Shown in pieces: positions 17,201 to 28,961 of a DNA stretch of 64,000 nt. The position numbers were made by a program, and so were the translations under genes. Source of the stretch: Podocnemis expansa (Eukaryota > Chordata > Testudines > Podocnemididae). The notes under the pieces were generated by a model. The model worked only from the letters and a program-made list of their open reading frames with translations, had not been told where the DNA came from and did no database searches. The first letter of the stretch is position 1; each line of letters opens with the position of its first letter. Location of the stretch: positions 18,252,414-18,316,413 of the forward strand of contig ML681995.1 in assembly GCA_007922195.1 (NCBI GenBank). Reading direction: 5' to 3'.

Positions 17201-17726
17201 TGTGATATATAAACTAGTCACATTAAAAATACCCCCAAAGTCACCAGGTGCCACACACCACGTGGCACTTCAAGGGTTAGTGCTGCTGTGATCTGAAAAT
17301 TATCCATGCCCAATTATTAGTATGGACCAGCATGCACCAAGTCTTGCTATATTGGCCCAGGCTGACCTGCCTGTGGCTGCCAGTGCCTCTCAAGACCAAG
17401 AGGTAGAAGGTGAAGGGTAGTCAGTGTTGGCTGGAGGGAGGATGAACGGCCATGGTAACAATGCATGTGAGCAGGGAGCTTGGAGCCTGTATTATGGGTC
17501 GAGTGGGCACAAGTGGAAGCAATTGGCCACCTGTTGTGCGGTATGCAGTGGAGGTATGTCTACAGATGAGACGGGGACGGCAGGACTCATGGAACTACAC
17601 AGCAAAGACAGGAGGAGAGCCTGCTTGGGCCTAGCTCAACAGTAGTCTGGTGCTTGACTTCTATGGGAATCGACAATCTTTGAGGAGCCGGGCTTGGCTT
17701 GCTGGCCAGTCCTTTGGAAACATGAG
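14241..17726. other. Intergenic, no gene seen
   Basis: GC content rises between 15.8 and 17.2 kb and several frames are open for 60-100 codons on both strands. None shows a domain, signal sequence or splice-supported structure. I call no gene. Confidence 0.4.
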
Positions 17727-18060
17727 GAAAAACAAGAGTTCTGTGGCACCTTAAAGACTAATAAATTTCTTCAGGCATAAACTTTTGTGGGCACCAACCC
17801 ACTTTGTCAGATGCATGAAGTGGAAACTATAGTTAAGCGGTATATAAACATATGCCAGGATGGAGAAGGGCAGGTGTTAGCAAAGACAATACAGTTTAGG
17901 GTAGATGAGGCCTGTTCATACCAATTGATTTGAGGAACAGAATGCATGAACAGGGATAATTATTTTTGCCTACTATTCCACACATTCTCACCTTCTAATC
18001 AACTGGTGTGAACAGGTCTCATCTACCCTAACTATATTGTCTTTGCTAACACCTGCCTAC
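17727..18060. repeat. Foldback repeat, copy 2, with an inverted-repeat pair
   Basis: 17727-17812 is a single arm of the foldback family (TGTGGCACCTTAAAGACTAA, then the ACTTTGTCAGATGCAT region on the reverse orientation). Immediately downstream, 17869-17929 and 17998-18057 form an inverted repeat of about 60 bases with few mismatches around a 68-base loop. The two parts occur as one block and may be one element. Confidence 0.6.
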
Positions 18061-18142
18061 CTTCATCATTTCCCCTAAATTATGTGGGATTCAAAGTAAA
18101 TAGGCTGGTTCCTGCCCACACACAGCTCCATAAGCCATATCT

Positions 18143-18545
18143 CAGCCAGCGGCATCGCTGGTGCTGGGCACACAGGGCATGTGCCCCGAATCCCAGTGCC
18201 AGTGTCCTGATCAGGCCGGGAGATCCAGGGCCCTGTGGCTGCAGCAGCCCCGTCTCTGGCCAGAAATCTGGGGCTCAGCCACCTGCAGCCACGGAGGCCA
18301 CTCCTGGCCCCATCCCTGGCTGGGGATCCAGGGCCTGGCCACCCATGGCCGCGGCAGCCCCATCCCTGGCAGGGGATCTGGGGCTCAGCCACCCATGGCC
18401 ACGGTGACCCCATTCCCGGCCAGGGATCTGGGGCTCAGCCACCTGCAGCTGTGGAGGCTGCTCCCAGCCCCAGCCCCTGCCAAGGTCGTGGCCTGCGGCC
18501 AGGGGCCATGGCCCCCTGGTGGGGGGCATGGCCTGGGCCGGTGCC
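18143..18545 (+). repeat. Dispersed repeat with internal minisatellite, copy A
   Basis: The unit starts with a non-repetitive leader containing ACAGGGCATGTGCCCCGAAT and then holds about four to five GC-rich units of roughly 60-66 bases. Each unit has a GGGGATC(C/T)GGGGC core and a CAGCCACC phrase. The same leader and units recur at 59625-59948 in the same orientation. Long open frames across it on both strands are due to composition. Confidence 0.65.
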
Positions 18546-18875
18546 CCGGGTGCTTCCCTGGGGCAGCAACACCCTTGATCTCAGCGCAGATGCTGTTCTG
18601 CTCTGCTGACACCCAGGGCCGTCCTTACAGTAGGGCAAGAGGGGCAGCCGCCCAGGGCCCCGCACTTTGAGGGGACCCATGGAGCCGCACCGCTGCCCCC
18701 CCCATGCCAGGGACTGGGCAAGCTGGCCAAAGTGGCAGCCCAGTTCACTCTACTGTGGGGCCAGAGGAGTGGCTTGGTGTGAAAGTTCCTTAAGGCAGTA
18801 GATCAGCATTGCAACAAAGGTGAGTGGTTAGGATTAATGATGAGCTGCTAATTGTTGTTCAAACAACCTCTATGC

Positions 18876-20020
18876 CAGTGGCTCCCAATCAGTGTGCCGG
18901 GCACGCTGGTGTGCTGCAGAAACACCCAAAATGCGCCATGAGCATCCCCCAGAGCTGGAGTTAAAGTTCGGTCCCTGCTAGCCCCAGCCACCTGGGCTGT
19001 GCAGGGGTGGGAAAAGGCATGGGTTAAAGTAAAGGGGAAGGCACCAAAACACAGTTCAGGGGCCCCCTATTTTTAGGCAGGAGCATTCTGGCCCCCTAAA
19101 AATAGAGGAAGGCACTAGAATGCGGAGTTCCAGGGGTCCCCCTAAAAATAGCAGGAGCAGCCCAAACACACCATTCAGGTGGCTCCACCTTAAGCCCAGC
19201 CAGTAGAGAGCTGGGGAGTGTGTGAATCTCCCCCTGCAGGGCGGAGCAGCTCCTGTCAGGCAGCCTGCAAACAGCCCAGGTAAGGGCTTCTGGGGGGCAG
19301 GGCTGCTGGGGTTTGTGTGGGGCAGGTGTGTTTGTATGTAGCAGAGGTGGGTGGGAGTGGCTGTGTAGTTGAGGGTGTGTAGCTGGGGTTGTGGGGTGGC
19401 GGTTTGGTAGGGGGTGTGTGTGTAGCTTGGGAGTGGGGTGGCTGTGGGGTGTAGCTGGGGGCTGGAGGCCTAGTTCTGGCCCCTGCGGTGATGGGAGGGT
19501 CCATCGCAGGCAGCAGGGGACTGGGGCAGGGGAGGAGGGGACCCACTGGGGTGTGAGGGAGCAGCAGTGGGGTGAGGATTTGCCCTGGGTGGCAGGGAGC
19601 CACTGTGGAGAAGGGGGACGTGGGTGCTGTGCCATGCTCCCCTGCCCTACCTTCCCACTCCCCAGGTTCCCCCTGGCCCTCCCCAGCCACTCCTGTTCTC
19701 CCTTCCTCTCTCCTCTCTTGCCACCCTTGTGCTGTTCCCCACATGGCTGCCCTTGTCCTCTTCTCCCACACCTGCCCTGCCCTGCCCTGCTCTGCTCCCC
19801 ACACTCACACAACTCCTAACCTCCCCTGTCTTGCCACCCCTGCTCTGCTACCCCTACAACCCCACTAGCAGCATTTCCGAAACACTGTGCCATTGTTCAT
19901 GAATATTCATAGTTAATTGAAGTTAATTTGATTATTCATGAGTTTTTTAATGATGGTGTGCCTCAAAAAATTTGAAGGTATCAAGGTGTGCCATGGCAGA
20001 GAAAAGGTTGGGAATCACTG
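18876..20020. mobile_element. hAT-type non-autonomous element, 1145 bp, exact 8-bp TSD
   Basis: Flanked by the exact duplication CTCTATGC at 18868-18875 and 20021-20028. The ends are CAGTGGCTCCCAATC and, reverse-complemented, CAGTGATTCCCAACC. An 8-bp duplication with CAGTG-type ends is characteristic of hAT transposons. The interior is GC-rich non-coding sequence with several CCCCTAAAAATAG phrases. A 238-codon open frame on the - strand (19096-19812) is a low-complexity artefact. No transposase is present. Confidence 0.85.
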
Positions 20021-20635
20021 CTCTATGCCTTCTCTCTGAGTCAGTATCTCTTTGGGCTTCTCTCATTCATATGAAAAGGTCACTGGCAAGCAACATTTGT
20101 GTTTTTTTATCAATAGACCCAATGAAGAAAAGAAAAAACTGTGAACACTAACCTTATTCCAACATTTCTGAGATAGAGGGATTGCAATTATTTTTGCAAA
20201 TTAGGACTTCCCTCTTTTTTCAGAGGGTTGAGAATTCCCTTCTTTGCAACAAAAGTTATAACTTATAGATTTCAATAAAAACTCCAGAGATTTTTTGACT
20301 GATAATTAAAAAGAGAAGAGAAAAGCAAACTGTTCTAGTAGGAGCCTGTGTTACAAAGTATGGTATTTTTTCTACAACTAGAAAGCCTAAGTAACAAAAT
20401 CCAACTCAGGGATGGATGTGCCGGAAGGAGAAGTTATAACAAGATCCTAATCTGAAGGGTGGAGTGGGTAGCCCCATTGTGTTGCTGCCTTATACACACT
20501 GCCAGGGATCACCAGATCTAGCAGAGAGGACTAGCACCCCTTCAATCACAATATTGTGGACAACTGTGTGTTCATGGAAACTCATGCAGATTCGGGGAGC
20601 CGATGAAGTGCAGAGGTGAAAGTGGAACCCAGAGT

Positions 20636-20923
20636 AGGGTTACCAGATGGCAGGCAAAGGGAGGACCTGTCCTCCTTTTTACCTTCAGGTCCTCTGTCCA
20701 GCAGGCATTTTAAAAATACACGATTTTGTCTGGCTTTTTACTTACAGGGCTTAAAGTATGCTGGAATGCCCCAGAACACCCTATTTTTAGGGGGAAGCAT
20801 TCCAGGGCCCCCTAAAAACAGAAGAATATTACATTAATACTACATTTTCTCCATGCGTCCTCCAATGTCCTCCTTTTTGTACTTCCCTGTCCTCCTTTCC
20901 AGGCTTTGGTATGTGGTAACCCT
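20636..20923. mobile_element. MITE with 9-bp target-site duplication
   Basis: Terminal inverted repeats AGGGTTACCAGAT and AGGGTTACCACAT bound the element. The flanks carry the exact 9-bp repeat AACCCAGAG at 20626-20634 and 20924-20932, with one extra T at the left junction. The interior is non-coding. The superfamily is not assigned; 9-bp duplications occur in Mutator-like elements, 8-bp ones in hAT. Confidence 0.75.
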
Positions 20924-20932
20924 AACCCAGAG

Positions 20933-22902
20933 GGGCTGCTTCAGTTCCTGGGATTTGGCAGTGAAGAAGGGAGCAGGACCTGGAGGGACTTGGACAGGCT
21001 CAGCAGCAGACAGGATCTTCCAGGACCTTTCTTTCCAGCCTGGCACTGGCTCTCTCCTTCTTCCTCTGTCTCAGCACTTCATCTCATTTCTCCACCCAGT
21101 CACCACCCCATTTGCAGGGAGCTCCCACACACACACACACTCCAGGCTACTACATGCAATTTTAGAGACTTGCATACTTCCTGATTTGAGACAGGAGTAT
21201 GGCATGTGGGATCACCCTCTGCATGTTCCATGTAGGTGATCTCAAATTAGATGTGTAGATTTCAGAGATGCAATAGAAGCCTCAAGAGAAAGGATGAAAG
21301 CCATGAGGGATTGCCCTCTTCCCCCTGCAGCCATGGTCACTGTTCAATTTTCTGGCAGTGGCCGCTTTTTTTCAGTGGAAGGTCGCCACATGGCAGAGGG
21401 GTCCAGAGCTAGGTCCTGAAGAAATGAGTTTCACAACCATTGGCTTAAGGGCAGCTGACAAACCAGAGCCTACACTCCTGTTCTGCTGCTTTTGGCCAGC
21501 TCACCTGGTCCGTGACATGGGCCAGCCGGTGCAAAGGCCTGCCCCTCCCCTGGGCCAGCCAGCACTGCCCCCAGTGCCCAGCGGGGTCGTGAATGGGGGC
21601 CCCACAGAGCATGATTCACTCAGGGCCCTGCACCCACCTAGGGCCGGCCCTGCTGGTACCTGGGACAGTGCCAAAACACAAGCAGCAGCTGAGGCAGATG
21701 CAACCTAAGCCAGCCCAGAGGGTCCTTGTGGTCAGGCAGGCACTAGCCGTATTTTAGCCCAGAACTACTAGTAATGGGATTACACGGCATGCCTCCATTA
21801 GCAGGCCTGATAAAAATCATTATTAACAATTCCACATTGACCTTGGCTCCCAAGCTAAGAAATCCTTGCAGCAGGTGTTAGCTACTCATTGCAAGGTAAC
21901 AAGTGAGCGTTGCATTTTAAGGAACGATGGAAACAGAAAAGTATGGCAGGATGTCACACTTCTAGGCACATGCAGCTACCTTGCCTTTCCCCGCAGGGGC
22001 TGATCCATATCAGACCGACATGGCAGAAAACAAATCAATGAGGGAAAAATGGAACTGCCCCAAAAGTGCTTTAACAAAGCCCCTTAGCCTGCCCCTATGG
22101 CGAGATAACACCAGACTGGTTCATGTGGATTTGTGTGCAGCAGCAGTGCCATCTAGAGGGCAAAATCAGGATGTACAGAAGTCAGTGCATTGTTTCCAGA
22201 GTACTTACTCTTCTCTGTTTTACATACACAGTAGCGCCCTTGGTGTAATATATTAGCATAGTGGCCATCATAAGAATGCAGCTTGGGGGGACTGGTCCAT
22301 ATTAGGATGTGAGTTAAAAGATGGGGTACGTTATACAGTAATAACTGGGCATAACTTGCCCAGGAAGGGGTTGGGGAGAAGTGGAGGGTGATAGGAATGA
22401 AGAGGTGTGCCTTTTACTTGCTATCACTTAGTGAGCCGTGTCTTTCAGCTGTAATTCAATAACCTGAGGTTAGTTTAATGCAAGGCCTGATCTCAGGACC
22501 ACCTGTAAATTCTCAGGATGAATAACTAAGGACAGCCTGGGGGAAGCTGGCTGGTGAGGGCAGGTGATAGTTTATACCTGTTGCTGGCAAGTAGCACGAT
22601 TCAGTTTTTTAAAGCACTTGTGAACACTACTAATTATTGGTTATGAATTTAAAATGGCACTGCCCAGTATGCCTGTTATTTAGCACCATGGGATGGGGTG
22701 GAATACAGCTGGATGCAAGCCATGATGCCATCTGTGTCACAGTTTTGCTACCCAGGCATTCTGTGTAGGAGGCAGAGGTGATCTAGCCCCTCATTAACTG
22801 GCCGGGAAGAAGGAAGTTGTTGACAGGGGAAGAAAGTAGGATAGCTGGCATGTGGCTTGCAGCTTCAGTAGGCTTTCAGCAGCAAGACTCTCAGGCAGAA
22901 CA
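20933..22902. other. Intergenic, no gene seen
   Basis: No coding exon recognised. A short (CA)n tract lies near 21127-21142. Confidence 0.4.
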
Positions 22903-23020
22903 GTGTGGCCAGATGTCCCAGTTTTCTAGGACAGGTCCAATATTTGGAGCTTTTCTTTTATAGGTGGCTCTAATACCACTCCCCTATCATGATTTTTCAC
23001 ACTTGCTATCTAGTCACCCA
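22903..23020. mobile_element. Short MITE
   Basis: Imperfect inverted ends GTGTGGCCAGAT (left) and TGGGTGACTAGAT (right, reverse-complemented) bound about 118 bases. The CCAGATGTCC start and CTATCTAGTCACC end resemble a common reptilian repeat. No clear duplication was found. Confidence 0.5.
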
Positions 23021-26000
23021 CCAGGCCCTCAATGATGTGCTCTCACCAGCTCCCTGGCACCACACCACCTTGTGCACTACTAGTTCATGCTTTCCTCCGT
23101 TCATTTTAAAATAGTGATTTTTTTTCTTTGCTATACCAGGAATGGTTTGCACCTAAATGCCAGCCAGTGCCCAGTTTCTGCCTTCATTACACATTGCCAG
23201 AAGTAATGATACCAGCAACAGGTATAAACTATCACCTGCCCTCACCAGCCAGCTTCCCCCAGGCCATTGAAAATGCCTGATGAGAATTACTAGTATTCAG
23301 CCAGGCCTGGTCCTGTTGGATTAACTTTTTTCCTCTCATCCTGAGCGTGACATCATGTAAAGTTAGTTTGCTCTTTTTTTGCTGGGAGACGCCATGGGTA
23401 ATTGGTGAAATTGTGATGTCATGATTTCTCAGAAAGCTGAGGAGCTCAACTGTTATGGTGGCGTGTGCAGTACAAGATCCCAATAGGATAGGCAAAAAAC
23501 AGCGATTCTGCAGGGAAGAGATTATTACTAAAGTTGTTTAAAGTGCTGGCTTTCCTTGGTTCGCAATATCTCATGCATCCAACATCTGACAAATATATCC
23601 CATTCCTGTAGTTAAGCGCTGGGAAAAATCCCCGCTCCAGATCTCTGATCCTCCAAGGAGGCCTCCAGCAAAACCAGAGGAGATCAAACTTTGAATTCCT
23701 GATAGCTTGAAGCTGGGGGGGGAGGGGAGGATTAGAGGGTGTAATAAGCTTTTTGTACATTATAAAGGAGCACAAACCTAATTGTTGTTCCCTCCTCACA
23801 GATCAAAATTGCGTGACAAAGGAAAATTCAAGCACCTGGAGAAAATGTGCCAAATTGAGCTTCTGAGTAACCTGGCTGTAGTCAAGGCAGCTGATGAATA
23901 TTTTTAAAAGGCACACTTGTTTTATTTTAGAAGGTAAGTGTACCTAAACGGCCTGGGAAGTAACAAATCAAACACCAAAACACTCAAAACACAAAAAATA
24001 AGACAGATGGGGAAGTACTGTAAACAGTGGGACAACTGTGAGGTCAGAAAAGGAAATACAGCCAGGCCACGTGCTAATTGGGGAAAGCTTTATTAATCAA
24101 AGATATGCTTGTAAGGATGGGGAAACAGGTTTTTGAAGCCGTCTGAAATTGCATGTTACATTGGAAAAAGAAGTGATTAAAGAAACAGCAGCTAATGCAT
24201 TTGACCAAGGCCAGTGCAAGCCCCACAAAATCACAGCAATTCAAGTTGTGCAGGTCCGATGTGCTTCCTAAGGCAGATAATCAATCACTGAGACCAAATC
24301 TACCCATGGTTCAACTCCTGGCCCTTTCGTCCCTTAAAAAACTTCATGAAATGGCTGGACCATAACACTACATATGCTCCCTGGGATTTATTGCAGGAGA
24401 GACGCTGTTAATCTCACAGGCCACATGGAAGTCTGTATCACCAGTTTAACATCTTCTCTCTAAGGGACCTAACACCACAGCACCCATGCACTGAAACCTG
24501 AGGTAACAGTGAGCCTGCCCTAAATGGACTCCCTCTTGGCCCCCCCCAATTCTCTCTGCCCAGCAGGAGAACCTTGTTGAAGGACTAGGTTGTGGCATTT
24601 AAACGTCAGTAAGCCAGCTTCCGGCTGTCCTCCCATGGAAGGTGGTCTGTAGCCTTTGATAAAGACCTGCTCACCAATGCTTTTTCTTGGGCACATCTTG
24701 TGGTGGTGGAGCATTGTCATGGATACAAGGGTTGATAACAACCAAACTAGCCAGTGAACGGTGGTATAGATGTCAACCTGGCCTTTAACATTGCTGGAAT
24801 AATGACTAGGGAGCCTGTGGTGTTTTCAGAGAACCGAAGTGATGTATTCATGTTGGTACAACATGGGGGCTGCTCGGTTCAGCTCCCATTGCAGCATGTG
24901 AATGGCAGACATGGGTCAAGATCAGAATGCAACAGCCTAACGTGAAGGTGCAGATCAATGCCTGGAGCATGGCAGCAAAAGTCCTCATGTGGGAATAAGA
25001 GGCATAATCTCCTAGCCAGCCAAGAAAGGAGAAACCCACCCTCCCCAAGGAAGTAATCTGCACATCCAGGGGTAGTGAGAAAGTCAGCAAGACCCCAAGG
25101 CTCCGGAGTACGTTGATGATTGGTAGAGTTGAGGGAGATTATTGTGACAGCACAGCATGTTTGTCAGAGTTTTTCCCTCTTTCGTGTGATGCTGTTTCCA
25201 CGTTCTCTGAATCACTCCTAATTTCTTCCATGCACCAGGAGACAGACATGCTGGTAGAGGCTGCATCAATGGAGAAGCAAAGAAGGAAGAGTTGGGAGCC
25301 TGCCACTGACTTTGGAAGCTCACCCTCGCTGGGGGCACTTGCTGGTGCTGAGCTTTTGAACAGCGTCACGCTCATGTGATCCCTTTGACAGGGATACAGT
25401 GGAGCTAGTGAAATGATGGTGCAGCCATGGCGGCCAGGCCTTTATGTGGCCCTGTCGCCTTTGGTGACCGATGCTATCACAGGGTGTGGGAGAGATCAGT
25501 GTAGTAAGACATCTATATAAGGGTGGATAGGACCCAGGCAGTGGCTGGTTTGAAGTTCTGAATCATCAGAAATTATTCTAGCCCAAATATAAATCAAAGG
25601 CAAGTGGAGCAGGCAGGTTGTTTGTGGGCTGTTGTCCATCAGTGATCTGGCAGCCATGCACCGTTAAGACAGGCTTTCTGTACAAATGGCTGCCTCAGAG
25701 AACTTGTCAACTACTCAAGCAATCAAAGGCTGCAGCACAAGGCTTCTGATTGTTAGATAGCTGTCCATCCTGGCCAGCGTCTATGGTAGCAGCCATTGTT
25801 GTACAATTGGCTGCCACATCTCATCTGCCAAGGTTACTTGGAAGCCCTTGATTAAATGATTCTGAAAAATGTTTACAAGTGAAATAAGCAGTAACACAAT
25901 CCCACGGCTTTCTGATAACACATTTGCCGTTACTGTACAGGCCTGTACCTGGGCTGCATTCCAACATGGAGGCCGCTGGGCTGGTGAAAGCCTGCTAACA

Positions 26001-27199
26001 GCCCAGAGTGTTCACTAGAAACAAGCGGAGTGTCCAACATCCTCTGAGCAGCTGGCTTTTTTCATGCCAAAGGAAAACTTCGGGTTTTGAGTTGTGGGAG
26101 TAAAACAAACACACACACACCCGCTCCCGTCAGCAGACCTGCTGAATGGAAAAAGGGATCAGCTAGACTTGTAAACATCACTGACATGTAAGTATTAGTG
26201 TGGACACTGTAGCTAATTTTACAAGTGCAATGCAGACATTTAACTTGACATTAAGCAGGGAGCAGGCTGGAAAACCTAAACAACTACATGACTAAACCAA
26301 GTGTGGCTTTCCTTCCGTTTTTGTTTCAGTATCTAACACAGCATAATCCAGACACATGCTTTGTGGGGCAAGTGAAGTTAGAGGCTCTTGCCGACCTCAG
26401 TATTAGAAAGTGTTGCAGTATAGGGGCCTGATATTGAATTGACTCTAACCCTGTGCCTTTTGCCAGCCTTGGGACTTCAGAGCTTGTGTTCACCCTAACT
26501 GCCTTGTGTTAAAGTGCTAATGTCTCTGCTAATTAACTTTGGGGTGGATTTTCAGGGTTGTGGGATGTCTCCTGGGGATTTTATCATTAAGTGTGGGCCA
26601 AGCAAAAGACTCAGAGTGACTTCAGTCCTTCCTTCTTTGCATCATAGGTTGCAGCTCTAGACCTGGTTCTCTTTCTGCCCCCATGCTGCTCCATCAGTGA
26701 GTTCATCAGTGATTGTTCTTAGCTCAAATCCCTCTTCTTCCTCTGCACACTCACCCTGGGCAACCTCATGTGGTCCACGGCTACTTAATGCCACCTCCAT
26801 ACCTTGGCGCCCCATGCTGGTTCCCTCCCACGCCAAGCAGGCTTGGCTTCCCAGCATCTCTCCCCGCATGTCATGCCACCAGCTCAAACAGAGCACAGTG
26901 AAAACTAGACATTCCTGTAATAATCCCTCTTCTGTCACGAATGCCAGCATTGCCATCCACCCTTATAAACTCTCTTATTCTGGAATCCTCTCGTCCTATA
27001 TCATACCTCTTGCAGTTTTTTCCTCAGCAACATCTTTAGAACGCATTCCCATTCCCTGCACATCTGGTTCCTAATCATCTCCTGCCTCAACTATCACTGC
27101 TTTTCACCGTATCCAGCACCCACCTCACACAGGAACAGCTCCTCCTCAACTCCATTCCCCTTGCCTCTCACAGTGATGGCAAGGACCTGATCCTTTCCT
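23021..27199. other. Intergenic, no gene seen
   Basis: Several frames of 60-125 codons are open, notably - strand 23446-23799 and 25139-25375 and + strand 26697-27074, but none has a recognisable domain. 24480-25510 looks like a single block of moderate GC content that could be an unrecognised old transposon. I cannot prove it. Confidence 0.35.
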
Positions 27200-27660
27200 C
27201 CACAGACCTGCAAAATTCAGTTCTTTCCAGCCCCTTTATTCTCATTTCCTTTTTGCTCCAACTCTCGTATTTCACCCACTCAATCTTACCTACTTGCTTT
27301 GTTGCCTTCTTCCTCACTCGAGCTTTTGTGCCTTCTTCTGTGTTTTATGGCCCTTCCTGCCACATGTTTCACTCTCATCACTGAACTTCCATCTCAAGGC
27401 ACACTTTCTCCATGAAACCTAAAAAGCTTCATCTTCCTCCTCAACAAACAGGGCCATTAAAAATACATAAAATCTTCAAGATACGGGGGCCTCCTAACCA
27501 AGGTAACTTGTGATCATATTATCCTACCCCTGCCCACTCCCTCAAATCTTTCCTCCAGTCATCTTACTACCTCTTATCTTTGTGTGTAGCGCAGGGTCTG
27601 CAGCATTAACTTGTCTGTGTTTTACCATGCATGTCTGTACCACTTTCTGAAATAAAATAT
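27200..27660 (+). repeat. L2-like LINE 3' fragment (tentative)
   Basis: Pyrimidine-rich sequence with the phrase ATCTCAAGGCACAC...CCATGAAACC at 27390-27420 resembles the C-terminal/3' region of L2-type LINEs. An AATAAA follows near 27651. It is highly decayed, so this rests on a weak textual resemblance. Confidence 0.35.
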
Positions 27661-27992
27661 AGACTCGAAGTCTATAAGAAGCTTTGTATCTGACTAGCTT
27701 TAGATTCAGCAGCGAACCTTTTAGTTCTTACACTGCGAGTTGTGTGATGGCTATAAGCTGTCTTAACTAGCTGCTACTTTTGCTTTGTTGGCGTTGGAAT
27801 TTTTTAAACTAAAGCTGTTGCTGTTTTAGTTTCCACATTCCTCTTGCATGCCACTGCCCACACACACACAAGTGCCTTATGGAGCCAGCTGAGACCTCTC
27901 CCATCATTAACAATTTCAGTTAGTGAAAAATGTAACATGAAAACCAAGCAGGCACACAGCAATATGTAACAAAGGAATATTGCATGTTGCCA

Positions 27993-28297
27993 AGCTCCAA
28001 GGGGCAGCTGTGTTAGTCTAGTTCAGTAAAACAAACAAGGAGTCCTGTCTTAGTCTTTAAGTGCCACAGAACTCCTTAAAACAAACAGCCAAGGAGTCCT
28101 GTGGCACTTAAGACTAACAAATTTATTTTTTGCATGAGCTTTTGTGGGAGAAAAATCCCACTTCGTCAGAGGCTTTGAAGATGGGATTTTCTCCCATGAA
28201 AGCTCACACACACACACGCAAAATGTGTTAGCCTTTAAGTGCCACAGGACTCCTTGTTTGTTTTACTGAACTAGACTAACACAGCTTCCCCTTTGAA
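27993..28297. repeat. Foldback repeat, copy 3, near-complete palindrome
   Basis: The outer arms match over about 50 bases: left 27996-28045 (from AAGGGGCAGCTGTGTTAGTC) and right about 28240-28293 (ending GACTAACACAGCTTCCCC). Inner arms 28090-28175 and 28184-28260 pair around a short centre near 28180. A short nested duplication of part of the arm occupies 28047-28090. The inner sequence has the CTGACGA, GTGGGA-TCCCAC and AAAAGCTCATGC blocks on the - strand. Confidence 0.75.
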
Positions 28298-28961
28298 ACA
28301 AGACTCCTTGTTTGTTTTACAAGTAATATCAGGGGTCTCAGTTAGGAATTGTGATAGCATTAATACCACAGTTAAGACTAGATTAAAGAATCTGATCACC
28401 ATAATAAAGGGACATTTTTCTCTCTATGTGCAGGGTTTTACTGCAGGGAGGTACCATGAACCATCAGAGGCATTAGACACCTAAACTCCTTCCAGTTCCC
28501 TAAGGGGGAGCCAAATCCTGGAGAAAATGTGTCATTCAGAGGTTGCAGTGGGCTGATTTTTCCACTAGGGAGAGCAGCACACAACGGATCCCAAGCTGAA
28601 ACAATTTGCCAGCTTGTACAGGCCTCACGGTTGAAAGTAAGTAAATAAAGGTGGCAGGAGAGAAAAACCAGGGGTTCTTTGCTTCTGCTGTTCAGCCAGG
28701 CTGCATTTTGGAAAGGGAAGTAAAACAGTCATTAGTTAGACTTCCTGCTTGCTTTCTTCCCCAGGAATGTTTGAGGAGTCAGCACCCTCCATCAGCCATA
28801 GCATTCATGATATGTCAGCTTCTGTGTCACAGTAGCCTAAAACCTCCGCGCTGGATGCAAATGAAAAGGAGGCCTGAACAGTTTCTCTTTACAGATTGAG
28901 TGCTGGCACCCCTTAGCAGAGATCAAGCACATTTCATTTAGTTCCCCAGGCTGAGAGCTTA

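Noticed and set aside
16913..17212. Possible exon pair in a GC-rich patch
   Set aside because: A donor-like GTAAGG follows at 17117, but there is no acceptor or protein resemblance to support an exon.
18143..18545. Repeat array considered as CRISPR
   Set aside because: Units are contiguous imperfect tandem copies without unique spacers, in a vertebrate genome.
18161..18670. 169-codon open frame on the + strand
   Set aside because: Lies across GC-rich tandem units that are open on both strands; the same repeat occurs at 59.7 kb.
19096..19812. 238-codon open frame on the - strand
   Set aside because: Proline/glycine-rich low complexity inside a hAT element; the opposite strand is equally open.
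24480..25510. Possible transposase relic on the - strand
   Set aside because: I tried to match it to Harbinger-type and Myb-like proteins but found no catalytic motif or domain order.
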